A program made the position numbers and the translations under genes. Under the pieces are notes generated by a model. The model was not told the DNA's origin and made no database searches. It saw only the letters and a list, made by a program, of their open reading frames with translations. Of a stretch of 64,000 nt of DNA, positions 24,641 through 35,207 are shown piece after piece. The stretch's first letter is position 1. Every line of letters begins with the position of its first letter. The stretch is from Pleomorphomonas sp. JP5 (GTDB lineage Bacteria > Pseudomonadota > Alphaproteobacteria > Rhizobiales > Pleomorphomonadaceae), in NCBI RefSeq assembly GCF_023721815.1, contig NZ_JAMDLI010000022.1, forward strand, positions 558,001 to 622,000, written 5' to 3'.

Positions 24641-26605
24641 ATGGCCGAACTCATCCGGCTGGAGAAACTCCGGCGTGAATTTCCCTCGGGCGACAGCACG
24701 ATCACGGTGCTGAAAGACATCGATCTCGTGATCGAGGCGGGAGAGATGGTGGCGATCGTGGGGGCGTCCGGGTCCGGCAAGTCGACGCTGATGAACATCC
24801 TTGGCTGCCTCGACCGCGCGACTGCCGGCAGCTATCGCATCTCGGGCCGAGAGACCGCCTTGCTGGAACCGGACGAGCTCGCCGCTCTCCGGCGGGAGCA
24901 TTTCGGCTTCATTTTCCAGCGCTATCACCTGCTCGGCGAACTCGACGCGCTCGCCAACGTGGAGATCCCGGCCATCTACGCCGGCATGCCCCCGCGCGAC
25001 CGGCGGGCACGGGCAGAGCGCCTGCTTGACCGCCTCGGCATGAGCGACCGCATCGATCATCGGCCGGGACAGCTTTCCGGCGGTCAGCAGCAGCGCGTCT
25101 CGATCGCCCGCGCCCTTATGAATGGGGCCAACGTCATCCTTGCCGACGAGCCGACCGGCGCCCTCGACAAACACTCCGGCGAGGAGGTGCTTCGCATCCT
25201 CGAAGAGCTGAACGCCGAGGGCAAGACTGTCATCATCGTTACCCATGACATGAACGTTGCAAGTCGTGCCCGCCGCATCATCGAGATTTCCGACGGCGTC
25301 ATTATCAGCGACAGGAAGAGCGAAACGGCGGCGGAAGGCGCGTCAACCGTCGCGCAAGCGCCGCAGGGCGAACGGCCGACACGCGGCGGCTACTTGCGCT
25401 CGGTGGTCGATCGCTTCAAGGAGGCGTTGCACATGGCCGTGCTGGCCATGGCGGCTCATCGCCTCAGAACCTTTCTCACCATGCTCGGCATCATCATCGG
25501 CATCGCCTCCGTGGTGTCCGTCGTGGCGATCGGGCAGGGCACGCAACAGCAGATACTCGCCAACATTTCCAGCCTGGGCACCAACACCCTTGAGATTTTC
25601 GCCGGGCGCAGCTTCGGGGATACCCGCTCCGGCAAGATCACTACGCTGGTCGCTTCCGACGCCGAGGCGCTGGCGCGGCAGAACTACGTCGCGGCCGTAA
25701 CGCCGACGGTTTCCACAAGCGAGATCTTGCGCGTCGGCTCGCTCGAGGCGAATGCGCTCGTCAATGGCGTCGGCGAGCAGTATTTCGCTGCGCGCGGCAC
25801 CAAGCTTGCGGAGGGTAGCTTTTTCGACGCCCGGTCCGTGCGCAACCGGGCGACGGACGTGGTGATCGACGAGAACACCCTCAAGACGCTATTTGCCAAC
25901 AGCCCGACATCGCCGGTAGGGCAAGTCCTGTTGATTGGTAATGTGCCCGCTCGCATCGTTGGCGTCACGCAGCCGCAGCAGGGCGGGTTCGGCTCCAGCC
26001 AGAATCTCTCGGTCTATCTGCCCTACACAACGGTGCAGACCCGCTTCCTTGGCAACATGTCGCTCCGGTCGATCACCGTTCGCGTTGCCGATGATGTGGA
26101 TACGAGCCTTGCCGAACAGGACGTTACGCGCTTTTTGACGCAACGACACGGCAGCCAGGATTTCTTCATTCTCAACACCGACGACATCCGACAGACCATT
26201 ACCTCGACGACACAGATGCTGACGTTGCTGATCGCGGCCATCGCCGTCATCTCGCTGGTGGTTGGCGGCATCGGGGTGATGAACATCATGCTGGTCTCTG
26301 TGTCGGAGCGGGTGAGCGAGATCGGCGTTCGCATGGCCGTCGGCGCCCGACAGAGCGACATTCTCCAGCAGTTCCTGATCGAAGCCGTTCTGGTGTGTCT
26401 CATCGGTGGCCTTTTCGGCATCGGTACCGCCTTTGGAATCGGGCAGCTCGTTAAGCTCATTTCCAGCGACTTTGCGCTGATCTATTCGACCACTTCAATC
26501 GTCGCCGCCTGTCTCTGCTCAACGCTGATCGGCGTGGTGTTCGGCTTTCTACCGGCCCGCAATGCATCGCAGCTCGATCCGGTGGTCGCGTTGTCGCGCG
26601 ATTGA
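24641..26605 (+). CDS. macB: MacB-type ABC exporter (ATPase plus permease)
   Basis: ATP-driven mechanotransmission exporter of the inner membrane, 654 residues. The ATPase domain has Walker [10 protein letters not shown] near residue 43, signature L-S-G-G-Q-Q-Q-R-V near 147 and Walker [12 protein letters not shown] near 167. A first membrane helix follows near 280, then a large periplasmic MacB domain (about 300-520), and three C-terminal helices ending in the family's [11 protein letters not shown]. Substrates of known MacB pumps include macrolides, peptides and siderophores; none can be assigned here. Last gene of the efflux operon. Confidence 0.93.
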   Translation: MAELIRLEKLRREFPSGDSTITVLKDIDLVIEAGEMVAIVGASGSGKSTLMNILGCLDRATAGSYRISGRETALLEPDELAALRREHFGFIFQRYHLLGELDALANVEIPAIYAGMPPRDRRARAERLLDRLGMSDRIDHRPGQLSGGQQQRVSIARALMNGANVILADEPTGALDKHSGEEVLRILEELNAEGKTVIIVTHDMNVASRARRIIEISDGVIISDRKSETAAEGASTVAQAPQGERPTRGGYLRSVVDRFKEALHMAVLAMAAHRLRTFLTMLGIIIGIASVVSVVAIGQGTQQQILANISSLGTNTLEIFAGRSFGDTRSGKITTLVASDAEALARQNYVAAVTPTVSTSEILRVGSLEANALVNGVGEQYFAARGTKLAEGSFFDARSVRNRATDVVIDENTLKTLFANSPTSPVGQVLLIGNVPARIVGVTQPQQGGFGSSQNLSVYLPYTTVQTRFLGNMSLRSITVRVADDVDTSLAEQDVTRFLTQRHGSQDFFILNTDDIRQTITSTTQMLTLLIAAIAVISLVVGGIGVMNIMLVSVSERVSEIGVRMAVGARQSDILQQFLIEAVLVCLIGGLFGIGTAFGIGQLVKLISSDFALIYSTTSIVAACLCSTLIGVVFGFLPARNASQLDPVVALSRD

Positions 26606-26680
26606 CGGTCCTGGCAACAGCTTCGGACGTTTCGCCGCAATTCGCCCGAACCGGGTCGCTTTTCATTGACCATCCGTAAA

Positions 26681-26716
26681 TCAGTCGATTGACTGAATCG
26701 ATGTCGGGTGTAAGCT
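26681..26716 (+). promoter_or_regulatory. promoter with overlapping TetR-type operator
   Basis: The inverted repeat TCAGTC-GATT-GACTGA (26681-26696) overlaps a -35-like TTGACT (26689-26694); a -10-like TAAGCT (26711-26716) follows after 16 bases. It lies directly upstream of the TetR gene, where autorepression would be expected. Confidence 0.6.
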
Positions 26717-26723
26717 GCGGGTC

Positions 26724-27416
26724 ATGACAAAGCCACCTTCACCCGACACCACCCGCAACGACGGGACCCGCGAAAAGCTTCTTCTCGCCGCTCTTGATCT
26801 GTTTGGCCAATACGGCTTTGAGGGCGTTTCAACCCGCAAGCTCGCCGAGCTGGCGGGCGTCAACCTCCAGGCGATCAACTACTATTTCGGCAACAAGCGT
26901 GGTCTTTACAACGCCGTAGCCGACTATCTGATCGAGCGGTTGCAGAGCCGCATCGGTGAACGGCGGAAGATGGTACTGGGTCGTTTTGCCGAAGCTCAGT
27001 TCGGCGGACGACCGATCGACGTCGAAGAGGCGCGCGCCATCCTGACCGTGCTTGGCGAGGCCATGCTGACGCTGTTCGCAGACGACGAGTCGGCTGTGTG
27101 GGTCCGCTACATGGTTCGTGAGCAGGCCGAGCCAACCGAGGCTTACGACCGAATCTACACGGGCTTCATGCAGCCGATGCTGACGGCCGTGCGCCATCTC
27201 GTCAGCATTCTTCTCGAAGCCGATCCCGACTCCGAGCGTGTGCGACTGCGGACGCTGTCCCTGATCGGCTCGCTGATCGTCTATCGCGTCGGACGGGCAA
27301 CCATTCTGCGCGAAATGGGATGGTCGGAGGTTGGTTCGACGGAAACCGCCACGATCCGCAGTATTGCCGGCGAACTCGTCGCGAGCATTCATCCCATCGG
27401 GGAAAGTGCAACATGA
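26724..27416 (+). CDS. TetR family regulator, CecR (YbiH)-like
   Basis: Repressor of 230 residues. The helix-turn-helix lies at about 33-60 ([21 protein letters not shown]), followed by a C-terminal sensor of the CecR type. In E. coli, CecR sits upstream of ybhGFSR and controls it and rhlE, and here the same gene order is preserved. The downstream adaptor gene starts within the stop codon (ATGA overlap), so the regulator is the first gene of its own exporter operon. A dyad overlapping the promoter is the likely binding site. Confidence 0.88.
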   Translation: MTKPPSPDTTRNDGTREKLLLAALDLFGQYGFEGVSTRKLAELAGVNLQAINYYFGNKRGLYNAVADYLIERLQSRIGERRKMVLGRFAEAQFGGRPIDVEEARAILTVLGEAMLTLFADDESAVWVRYMVREQAEPTEAYDRIYTGFMQPMLTAVRHLVSILLEADPDSERVRLRTLSLIGSLIVYRVGRATILREMGWSEVGSTETATIRSIAGELVASIHPIGESAT

Positions 27417-28426
27417 ACAAGATCATCCCCGTCGTCCTGCTTCTCGCGGCTGCCGGTGCCGGTGTTGCCTGGTATCTCGGCGTCCCGCAGCGGTACGGAT
27501 ACCTCCAGCCCACGCCTCCATCGCAAGTGATCTACGGAAATGTCGACATCCGACAGGTATCGCTCGGTTTCCGCGTCGGGGGGCGGCTTGCCTCTGTGGA
27601 GGTGGAAGAGGGAGACACGGTGAAGACCGGCGACGTTCTGGCTCGCCTTGACTCCGGGCCCTACGAGATTGCCGTCCGCGCTGCCGAGGAGAATGTCGCG
27701 GCACTCAAGGCGACGCTCGACAAACTCAAGGCCGGTCCGCGCCCTTCGGAGATCGCCAAGGCGCGCGCCGCTTACGAGGAGCAGGTCGCCAGTCTCGCCA
27801 ACACCGAGCTGGCTCTTTCCCGGGCAGACCAGTTGCGGAGCCAGGGAACCGTAGCCCAATCGAGTCTCGATAGGGCGACCGCCGCCAAGGACATGGCAAG
27901 TGCTCGCGTCGCTAGCGCGAAGGCGGCGCTTTCGCTTATTGAGGAAGGTAGCAGAGAGGAAGACATTGCGGCCGCCGAGGCGCAGCTTCGCGCCGCCGAG
28001 GCACAGCTCGACGCGGCCCGAACGTCGCTATCCGACACCGAACTGAAGGCGCCCGCCGACGGTGTGATCCTGTCGCGCGTCAGCGAGCCGGGTGCCATCG
28101 TTGCATCCTCGACCAATGTGCTGGTTCTGTCGCTGACAGAGCCGGTGTGGGTCCGCGCTTACGTCTCGGAGCCGGATCTCGGCCGCGTTCACCCCGGATT
28201 GAAGGTCAAGGTCACCTCCGACAGCATGACCGGGGCCGGTTACGAAGGTCATGTTGGGTTCATTTCGCCGGTGGCGGAGTTCACGCCGAAAGCGGTCGAG
28301 ACTCCGGATCTGCGGACCGACCTCGTCTATCGTCTTCGCATCATCATCGATCATCCGGGCAAGGATCTGAGGCAGGGCATGCCGGTCACCGTGCATTTGC
28401 CACCTGCTGCCAGCGAGGCAAAATGA
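27413..28426 (+). CDS. HlyD family periplasmic adaptor, YbhG-like
   Basis: Membrane fusion protein of 337 residues for the ABC exporter encoded next to it. It has an N-terminal membrane anchor (about 4-22). The first lipoyl half is [14 protein letters not shown] near 58, followed by a long Ala/Glu/Arg-rich coiled coil (about 90-200). The second half is [13 protein letters not shown] near 207, followed by the beta-barrel part. Start and stop codons overlap with tetR upstream and with the ATPase gene downstream, so the operon is tightly coupled. Confidence 0.88.
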   Translation: MNKIIPVVLLLAAAGAGVAWYLGVPQRYGYLQPTPPSQVIYGNVDIRQVSLGFRVGGRLASVEVEEGDTVKTGDVLARLDSGPYEIAVRAAEENVAALKATLDKLKAGPRPSEIAKARAAYEEQVASLANTELALSRADQLRSQGTVAQSSLDRATAAKDMASARVASAKAALSLIEEGSREEDIAAAEAQLRAAEAQLDAARTSLSDTELKAPADGVILSRVSEPGAIVASSTNVLVLSLTEPVWVRAYVSEPDLGRVHPGLKVKVTSDSMTGAGYEGHVGFISPVAEFTPKAVETPDLRTDLVYRLRIIIDHPGKDLRQGMPVTVHLPPAASEAK

Positions 28427-30171
28427 ACACCGCCGCCGAAGGCAAGCCCGTCCTCGTTAGCCTCGCCGGGATCGTCAAACGGTTTGGCGATGGCGCGCCG
28501 GCACTCGATGACGTGTCGGGCGACATCCGCGGCAGCGAGATCACCGGTCTTGTCGGTCCTGATGGGGCGGGAAAGACGACACTGATCCGCCTGATGACCG
28601 GTCTGATGCAGCCGGAGGCCGGCCGTATCGCCGTGCTTGGTCACGACGCACGGACCGAAGCGCCGGCCATTCAGGCGGCGATAGGCTACATGCCGCAGCG
28701 CTTCGGACTCTATGAAGACCTGTCGGTCCGGGAAAATCTCGACCTATACGCCGACATGCGCGGCCTGCCGCACGGCGAACGACCGGCGGTCTTCGATGAG
28801 CTGCTGACCTTCACCGACCTCAAGCGCTTCACCGGCCGCCTTGCCGGAAAGCTCTCCGGCGGCATGAAGCAGAAGCTTGGCCTTGCCTGTGCGCTGATCC
28901 GCAAGCCGCGCCTCCTGTTGCTCGACGAGCCTGGTGTCGGTGTCGATCCGATCTCGCGGCGCGAACTATGGAAGATGGTCGAGAACCTTACCTCCGAGGG
29001 CATCGGCGTCGTCTGGTCGACCGCCTATCTCGACGAGGCCGAAGCTTGCGATCGCGTTCTGTTGATGAACGCCGGCAAGCTGCTCTATGCCGGCGCGCCG
29101 TCCGGTCTCACCGATCGCGTCGAGGGAAGGGTGCAGCGCCTGACCGGCATAGAGGGAAGCCGTCGTCGGCTGCTGGCGCGTCTCCTCGACGAGGACAAGG
29201 TGGTCGATGGCGTCATCCAGGGCGAGGCCATCCGATTGGTGTTGGCTAGCGAGGGCGACGCCGGGGAGATCGCCAGGAATGCAGGGCTCGGCGCTGCCAG
29301 CTTCGTCACTACCGCGCCGCGTTTCGAGGACGCTTTCGTCGACATGCTGGGTGGTGGCCCTGGCGGTCGCTCGGCGCTGGCGGACGCTCAGGCGTCCCGC
29401 GCCGTTGGCGATGGTCGGCCGGTCATCGAGGCGCGCGGACTGACCAAGCTCTTTGGCGACTTCACCGCAGCCGACCACATCACCTTCGATATCCCGCGTG
29501 GCCAGATCTTCGGCCTGCTGGGCCCCAACGGCGCCGGCAAGTCCACCACCTTCAAGATGCTGTGCGGCCTTTTGAAGCCGTCGGAAGGCGAGGGCAGGGT
29601 CGCGGGCTTCGATCTTCGCAGGGATGCGGCGGAGGCGCGGAACCGGTTGGGCTACATGGCGCAGAAATTCTCGCTCTACGGCGATCTCTCGGTTGCCCAG
29701 AACCTGGACTTTTTTGCCGGCGTCTACGGCCTTTCGGCTGCTCGCAAGCGCGAGCGCATCGCCATGATGCTCGAGATCTTCGACCTGAAGCCTCACGCGA
29801 CCATGTCGGCCAAGGATCTGCCGCTCGGCCTCAAGCAACGTCTCGCGCTCGCCGCCGCCGTCATGCACGAACCGGAGGCTCTGTTCCTTGACGAGCCGAC
29901 ATCGGGCGTCGACCCCATCACCCGCCGCGAGTTCTGGACCCACATCAACGGGCTTGTCGAGAAGGGGGTGACGGTTCTCGTAACAACCCACTTCATGGAC
30001 GAGGCCGAGTATTGCGACCGCATATCGCTTATCTACAGGGGCAAGTCGATCGCCCTCGGCTCACCCGACGAGCTCAAACTCAAGGTTGCCGGGCCAGACC
30101 GGCCCGACCCCACCATGGAGGACGCTTTCATCGCCCTGATCGAGGAAAGCGAGAGGGAGGGCTCGGCATGA
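28423..30171 (+). CDS. ybhF: ABC exporter ATP-binding protein with two ATPase domains, YbhF-like
   Basis: Cytoplasmic ATPase of 582 residues with two ABC domains. Domain 1: Walker [10 protein letters not shown] near 46, signature L-S-G-G-M-K-Q-K and Walker [13 protein letters not shown]. Domain 2: Walker [10 protein letters not shown] near 367, an altered signature L-P-L-G-L-K-Q-R and Walker [12 protein letters not shown]. The altered second signature is also found in E. coli YbhF. The start is the ATG overlapping the adaptor stop; the longer frame upstream is out-of-frame adaptor sequence. The E. coli system affects resistance to cefoperazone and chloramphenicol and has been linked to cation export. 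Confidence 0.9.
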   Translation: MNTAAEGKPVLVSLAGIVKRFGDGAPALDDVSGDIRGSEITGLVGPDGAGKTTLIRLMTGLMQPEAGRIAVLGHDARTEAPAIQAAIGYMPQRFGLYEDLSVRENLDLYADMRGLPHGERPAVFDELLTFTDLKRFTGRLAGKLSGGMKQKLGLACALIRKPRLLLLDEPGVGVDPISRRELWKMVENLTSEGIGVVWSTAYLDEAEACDRVLLMNAGKLLYAGAPSGLTDRVEGRVQRLTGIEGSRRRLLARLLDEDKVVDGVIQGEAIRLVLASEGDAGEIARNAGLGAASFVTTAPRFEDAFVDMLGGGPGGRSALADAQASRAVGDGRPVIEARGLTKLFGDFTAADHITFDIPRGQIFGLLGPNGAGKSTTFKMLCGLLKPSEGEGRVAGFDLRRDAAEARNRLGYMAQKFSLYGDLSVAQNLDFFAGVYGLSAARKRERIAMMLEIFDLKPHATMSAKDLPLGLKQRLALAAAVMHEPEALFLDEPTSGVDPITRREFWTHINGLVEKGVTVLVTTHFMDEAEYCDRISLIYRGKSIALGSPDELKLKVAGPDRPDPTMEDAFIALIEESEREGSA

Positions 30172-31298
30172 ACGCCGATCGTCGAGGGCGGGCCCGCCGC
30201 GTTCTGGCGCTCGTTCGCAAGGAGAGCTTCCAGATCGTCCGAGATCCGTCCAGCATCCTGATTGCTCTGGTGTTGCCACTCATCCTGCTGTTTCTGTTCG
30301 GCTATGGGGTGTCTCTCGACACCACCCGCACCCGTGTCGGGCTCGTGCTTGAAGAAACGACCCCGGTCACTCGCGATCTGGCGGCGAGCTTCCAGAACTC
30401 CCGTTATTTCGCCGTGACCGTCGGTCGGGACCGGCGCGAGTTCAACTCGGACCTCGTCCAGAGTCGTATCGGTGGCATTCTTGTCATCCCCAGCGGCTTT
30501 ACCGCCGATCTGATGGCCGCCCGCCATCCGGTGGTGCAGGTGATCGTGGATGGCGCCGATCCCAACACGGCCAACTTCGTGCAGAACTATGCCGCCGGAA
30601 CGGTTTCGACCTGGGAAGCGCAGCGGGCGGCCGAACGGGCGCTCACCGCGACGCCCCTCTCCATTCAGCAGCGTTTCTGGTTCAATCCCGAGCTCAAGAG
30701 CCGAAACTTCCTGGTGCCGGGGTCGATCAGCATCGTCATGACCCTGGTCGGCACGCTGCTGACCTCGATGGTGATCGCTCGCGAGTGGGAACGCGGCACC
30801 ATGGAGGCGATGATGGCGACGCCTGTCACCGCTTGGGAGTTGCTGGCTGGCAAGATCGTGCCTTATTTCCTGCTCGGCCTCGCCTCGATGACCCTTTGCG
30901 TCGTCCTGGCTGTTCTCCTGTTCGGCGTGCCGTTCCGAGGATCGATCCTGGCGCTTTATGCGCTGTCGGCCGCCTTCCTGATGCCGGCGCTGGGGCAGGG
31001 GTTTCTGATCTCGGCCGTCACCAAGAACCAGTTCCTCGCTTCGCAGTTGGCGCTGCTGTCCGGCTTCCTGCCGAGCTTCCTCTTGTCGGGGTTCATTTTC
31101 GAAATCAACTCGATGCCACTGGTGATCCAGTACATCTCGATGATCGTGCCGGCCCGCTACCTGATCCCCAGTCTTCAATCGGTTTTCCTGGCCGGCGACA
31201 TCTGGCCGATGTTCCTTCGCGCCATCCTGATCCTGGTCGGCTTCGGTCTCGTTCTCTTCGCCATCGCCATCCGGAAGACAGCCAAGAGGATCTCCTGA
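30168..31298 (+). CDS. ybhS: ABC-2 type exporter permease, YbhS-like
   Basis: Membrane subunit of 376 residues with the ABC-2 layout: one N-terminal helix (about 29-49, I-A-L-V-L-P-L-I-L-L-F-L-F-G-Y-G), a large periplasmic domain (about 55-180), and five C-terminal helices. The ABC-2 signature region E-R-G-T-M-E-A-M-M-A-T-P sits near 213. It overlaps the ATPase stop by four bases and is followed one base later by a second permease, so the two probably form a heterodimer. Confidence 0.9.
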   Translation: MNADRRGRARRVLALVRKESFQIVRDPSSILIALVLPLILLFLFGYGVSLDTTRTRVGLVLEETTPVTRDLAASFQNSRYFAVTVGRDRREFNSDLVQSRIGGILVIPSGFTADLMAARHPVVQVIVDGADPNTANFVQNYAAGTVSTWEAQRAAERALTATPLSIQQRFWFNPELKSRNFLVPGSISIVMTLVGTLLTSMVIAREWERGTMEAMMATPVTAWELLAGKIVPYFLLGLASMTLCVVLAVLLFGVPFRGSILALYALSAAFLMPALGQGFLISAVTKNQFLASQLALLSGFLPSFLLSGFIFEINSMPLVIQYISMIVPARYLIPSLQSVFLAGDIWPMFLRAILILVGFGLVLFAIAIRKTAKRIS

Positions 31299-31299
31299 C

Positions 31300-32412
31300 A
31301 TGGGACTGACTCGCCTCCTAGCGCTCGTCCGGAAGGAGTTTCTCGCTCTCTTTCGCGATCCGAAGAGCCGGATGATCCTAATCGCGCCTCCGGTCCTGCA
31401 GCTGCTGGTGTTCTCCTATGCCGCGACACTGGAGGTTCGGAACGTCGACGTCATGGTGCTCAACCGGGATTCCGGTCATTGGGGGAGCGAGCTCACGAGC
31501 CGCATCGAGGCTTCGCCACAGTTTCGTCTCGTCCAGCGGGCGGACAATCCCGCCGAGCTTCGCGAGGCGATCGACCGCGAGCGCGTGATTGCCGCCGTCG
31601 AGATCGGCTCCGATTTCTCGCGCAACATCGAGGCTGGTACCACCGCCGATGTCGCCATCATTCTCGACGGACGCCGCTCCAATGCCTCGCAGATCGTTTC
31701 CGGCTACATTTCGGCGATCGTAACCGGGCTTGCCGCCGACACGCCCGCCGGTCTGCGGCTTGCACCCGTCCGGGTGGGGACCGTGGCGCGCAACTGGTTC
31801 AACCCCAACCTGGATTTCAAGTGGTTCATGGTGCCGGGGCTCGTCGCCTCGATCGCCATGTTGGTCGGCCTCCTGGTGACGGCGCTATCCATCGCTCGAG
31901 AACGCGAGCTCGGCACCTTCGATCAGTTGATGGTATCGCCGCTCCGAACGCACGAGATCCTGGTTGGAAAGGTCATCCCGCCGATCCTGATCGGTTTCCT
32001 GCACATTACCCTGTTCGTCCTCGCCGCTGTGTGGATCTTCGGCATACCGCTGCGCGGTTCGATCGTCGCCCTCTACGTCGCCGCGTTCTTCTACCTGATC
32101 TCTCTGGTCGGCTTCGGTCTGTTCATTTCAGCGCTGGCCGCGACGCAGCAGCAGGCGATCCTCGGCGCCTTTCTGTTCCTGGTTCCGGCCATGCTGCTGT
32201 CCGGGTTCGCGACGCCGATTGCCAACATGCCGGAGTGGCTGCAGCTGATCACCTACGCCAATCCGCTCCGCTATTTTCTGGTCATCGTGCGCGGGGTGTT
32301 CCTGAAGGATATCCCGATCGCCGAGATCGTCGTCGAGACGGTGCCGATGGCGCTGATCGCCTTCGCGACGCTGCCGGCGGCCGGTTGGCTGTTTCGTCGC
32401 CGGTTGGAGTGA
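31300..32412 (+). CDS. ybhR: ABC-2 type exporter permease, YbhR-like
   Basis: Second membrane subunit of the exporter, 370 residues, same topology as its neighbour. It has an N-terminal helix (about 25-45), a periplasmic domain, F-M-V-P-G-L near residue 175 opening the second membrane block, and E-R-E-L-G-T-F-D-Q-L-M-V-S-P near 204. It ends the operon cecR-like / ybhG / ybhF / ybhS / ybhR and is convergent with a chemoreceptor gene. Confidence 0.9.
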   Translation: MGLTRLLALVRKEFLALFRDPKSRMILIAPPVLQLLVFSYAATLEVRNVDVMVLNRDSGHWGSELTSRIEASPQFRLVQRADNPAELREAIDRERVIAAVEIGSDFSRNIEAGTTADVAIILDGRRSNASQIVSGYISAIVTGLAADTPAGLRLAPVRVGTVARNWFNPNLDFKWFMVPGLVASIAMLVGLLVTALSIARERELGTFDQLMVSPLRTHEILVGKVIPPILIGFLHITLFVLAAVWIFGIPLRGSIVALYVAAFFYLISLVGFGLFISALAATQQQAILGAFLFLVPAMLLSGFATPIANMPEWLQLITYANPLRYFLVIVRGVFLKDIPIAEIVVETVPMALIAFATLPAAGWLFRRRLE

Positions 32413-32414
32413 AC

Positions 32415-32442
32415 AAAAAAGCGGCGGCCCGAGAGCCGCCGC
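32415..32442 (-). terminator. terminator for the chemoreceptor gene
   Basis: On the minus strand the perfect stem GCGGCGGC / GCCGCCGC with a six-base loop is followed by TTTTTTG, 25 bases past the chemoreceptor stop. Confidence 0.85.
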
Positions 32443-32466
32443 GAGAAGTCTGTCAGACAGAATTCT

Positions 32467-34500
32467 TCAGGCGCTACGCACCGAGGACAGGAAGCGGGTG
32501 ACCTCGTCGCGAAGCGTATCCGACTGGCGGGCGAGATCGTCGGCCGAGGACAGCACCTGCGTCGCCGCGCTGGAAGTCTCGGTCGCCGCCTGGGTGATGC
32601 CGACGATGTTCTGGGACACCTGATGGGTACCCGACGAAGCCTGGGCGACGTTGCGCGCGATCTCGTTGGTCGCGGCGCCTTGCTGGTCGACGGCCGCCGC
32701 GATCGACGAGGCGATGGCATTGAGCTGCTCGATGATCGAGGTGATGCCGACGATCGCTTCGGCCGAGTTCTGCGTCGAGGACTGGATCTCGCCGATCTGC
32801 CGGGAGATCTGCGAGGTGGCCTTCGATGTCTGGTCGGCGAGCTGCTTCACTTCGGCGGCAACCACTGCGAAGCCCTTGCCCGCCTCGCCAGCGCGCGCAG
32901 CCTCGATGGTGGCATTCAGCGCCAGGAGATTGGTCTGACTGGCGATGTTGTCGATGAGATTGACCACTTCGCCGATGCGATTGGCGCTTTCGGCCAGTTC
33001 CCGAACCCGGTTGGCGGTGTCCTGAGCATCGCTGGCCGCGCGGGAGGCGACACGGGTGCTTTCATCGGCCTGCCGCTTGATCTCGCCGATGGAAGAGGCG
33101 AGCTCCTCGGCGGAGGCGGCCACCGTCTCCACATTGGTGGATGCCTCTTCGGCCGCGCTCGCAACGGTGATCGACTGACCGGATACCTCTTCGGTCGCCG
33201 AGGTCATGGAACGCGCTGCGAGCTGCAGCTGGGAGGAGGCGCTGACCACGGACTGGACGACACCACCCACGGCCATCTCGAAGGCGTCGGCGAGTTGGCT
33301 CATCTCCCCGCGACGGCGTTCCTCGGTCGCCGCCTTGGCATGATCCTGCTCGATGCGCAGTCGTTCGTTCTCGGCCAGCCCTTCCTTGAAGACGTTCAGC
33401 GTCGCGGCCATGGTGCCGACTTCGTCCGTCCGGCCGAGCCCGGGGATGGTCACGTCCAACTCGCCGGCGGACAGGCGCTGCATGGCGCGAGTGATCGACA
33501 CGATCGGCCGGGAGATACCACGACCGAGGAGAACGGCGAAGACGAGGCCAATAACGAGACCTCCGGCCGAAATTCCCCACAACATCGTCTCGGACGAAGC
33601 GAGCATCTGTTCCGACTTCGCCTGCAGGGCGGCTTGGCTCTTGTTGGCAACGCCCATGAAGGCGTTCAGCGTGTCGATGATGCTGCCGACCTTGTCGCTG
33701 AGGGCCGCGACGTCCTTGATGTTCTGGAGGCTTGATGCCTGGATGACGGTGAAGTCCGATTCAAACTGCTGCGCCTTGCCCAGCAGTTCGGCAAATGTCG
33801 AACGCAACTCCTTGGGGCCCGACTTGGCCGAGGAGTCGATCCAGCTATCGGCGGTGGTCAACGTGTCGAGCGCCGCCTGAACGGATTCCTCGTCAAGGTT
33901 GGCGAGGGCGACGTTCGCCTGATTTTGCACCAGAAGCACAAGTCGCAGGATCTCGTTCACGGTGTCGCGCGTCGAGGCGTCGCTGGTTGCCAGCGCGATG
34001 GCTGCAACATCTTCAAGGCCTTTCTGCACGGCGGCGATGGCCGGCTCCATGGACTGGGCGCGCATAGTCGCCAGCTTGGCCTTCTCCGAGCCGATGCGGG
34101 CAAGTTCCGTCGCGTAGGATTCGAACTCGAGGCTCAGTTCCTGCAGGGTGTCGCGCTGCCCGAAATCGGAAACCTTGGCGATGCCGTCAGCGATGGCGGT
34201 CCGCAGAATCTCGGCTTGCTTTTCGGTGGCCTGGGCCGTCCCGGGAAGCGAGGTGTAGATGAGCTCTCGGCTGAGGCGACGATACTCGAGGAACTTCGCC
34301 TGGATGTCGTTGGCGATGCTGACTTCGACGTTGCGGGTGGCTAGGTCCGTCACCACGCTGTTCGACTGGGAAAAGGTCCTGAGTGAAACGCCGGCTACGA
34401 CAACCATTAGCGCTAGCGCTACCAGGAAGCCGGAAACGATCTTTCCGGATATGCCGAGCCGCAAGGCCTTCACCTTGAGTTTGCCAACAGTCCAGCGCAT
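32467..34500 (-). CDS. methyl-accepting chemotaxis protein
   Basis: Transmembrane chemoreceptor of 677 residues. A first helix lies at about 19-40, a large all-helical periplasmic sensor (about 45-300, resembling helical-bimodular sensor regions) follows, and the second helix is at about 308-330. Next come a HAMP domain ([12 protein letters not shown] near 338) and the signalling domain with the conserved hairpin tip [16 protein letters not shown]. No C-terminal CheR/CheB-binding pentapeptide is seen. The ATG at 34500 has GGGGAGAG upstream and is chosen over one 24 codons earlier. The ligand is unknown; the gene stands alone. Confidence 0.92.
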   Translation of the reverse strand: MRWTVGKLKVKALRLGISGKIVSGFLVALALMVVVAGVSLRTFSQSNSVVTDLATRNVEVSIANDIQAKFLEYRRLSRELIYTSLPGTAQATEKQAEILRTAIADGIAKVSDFGQRDTLQELSLEFESYATELARIGSEKAKLATMRAQSMEPAIAAVQKGLEDVAAIALATSDASTRDTVNEILRLVLLVQNQANVALANLDEESVQAALDTLTTADSWIDSSAKSGPKELRSTFAELLGKAQQFESDFTVIQASSLQNIKDVAALSDKVGSIIDTLNAFMGVANKSQAALQAKSEQMLASSETMLWGISAGGLVIGLVFAVLLGRGISRPIVSITRAMQRLSAGELDVTIPGLGRTDEVGTMAATLNVFKEGLAENERLRIEQDHAKAATEERRRGEMSQLADAFEMAVGGVVQSVVSASSQLQLAARSMTSATEEVSGQSITVASAAEEASTNVETVAASAEELASSIGEIKRQADESTRVASRAASDAQDTANRVRELAESANRIGEVVNLIDNIASQTNLLALNATIEAARAGEAGKGFAVVAAEVKQLADQTSKATSQISRQIGEIQSSTQNSAEAIVGITSIIEQLNAIASSIAAAVDQQGAATNEIARNVAQASSGTHQVSQNIVGITQAATETSSAATQVLSSADDLARQSDTLRDEVTRFLSSVRSA

Positions 34501-35114
34501 CTCTCTCTCCCCAAAGCAATCGCTCAGCCAATTTTCTTGCCTGAACCGCGCGTTCAAAATGTGTAGGCACATTTCAGGATACTCGAGGTTAAGTTGCCGT
34601 TTATTCGAATGCCGAACTTCACGCGGCTGGGGGCAGGGCTGAACAAATGTCGAGATACTTATCGTTGTGCGGTTTTATGTCTTAAGATGAACCGATACAA
34701 GTGTGTGTGGTTGTGCTTTTTGGCTTACGTATATCTTATGTTGTTCTGTCTATTCTGTCGCTAACACTTGACGGTTCTGTCGTTGATTGTAAATAATCCT
34801 TACTCTCTTAAGATAGATGAGGCGCGTCTGTCTCCACGCGCGCCCATGTTGCCTTGCTGTTGGCGAGTTGGATATTGAGTGGTCGACCCTCTGATCGGAC
34901 CGTTGGGTGGATTTTCTTTGCCAGGGGCGGGAAGGGGAGCGACCTCTGGTGCAAATAGGCAAAAATACGCATAGACGAAAGATTCAGCCCTTGAGGCGCC
35001 TCGTCGTGACCGCTAGTCGGGGCTGAGCCGGAACAACCTGCTGGCCTTCATCTTTTCCAGATCCCGGTCGCGGTTCGCGTGGCGGAAGAGAGATGTGTCC
35101 CCCCGCGCCCGCGG
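34501..35114. other. 614-base intergenic region between chemoreceptor and ugp genes
   Basis: No gene was found. The middle part (about 34640-34830) is clearly more AT-rich than its surroundings and contains two CTTAAGAT sequences (near 34681 and 34806), as expected of a promoter region. A 7-base inverted repeat TCAGCCC / GGGCTGA (34984-34990 and 35020-35026) encloses the palindrome GAGGCGCCTC. The functions of these are not known. Confidence 0.5.
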
Positions 35115-35154
35115 GCGTCATCGAACCGTCATGCAGCGGCAATGCCTCTGTCAC
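35115..35154 (+). promoter_or_regulatory. Pho box (PhoB binding site), four half-sites
   Basis: Four 7-base units at an exact 11-base period: GCGTCAT, CCGTCAT, CGGCAAT and CTGTCAC, separated by four bases each. This matches the PhoB direct-repeat consensus (CTGTCAT spaced by four). It ends 53 bases before the ugpB start, so the ugp operon is probably induced by phosphate starvation. Confidence 0.75.
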
Positions 35155-35207
35155 AAGCCGCTCCTACTGCTTGCCGTCACCGACAACCTCGAGAGTAGGA
35201 AGACGCC

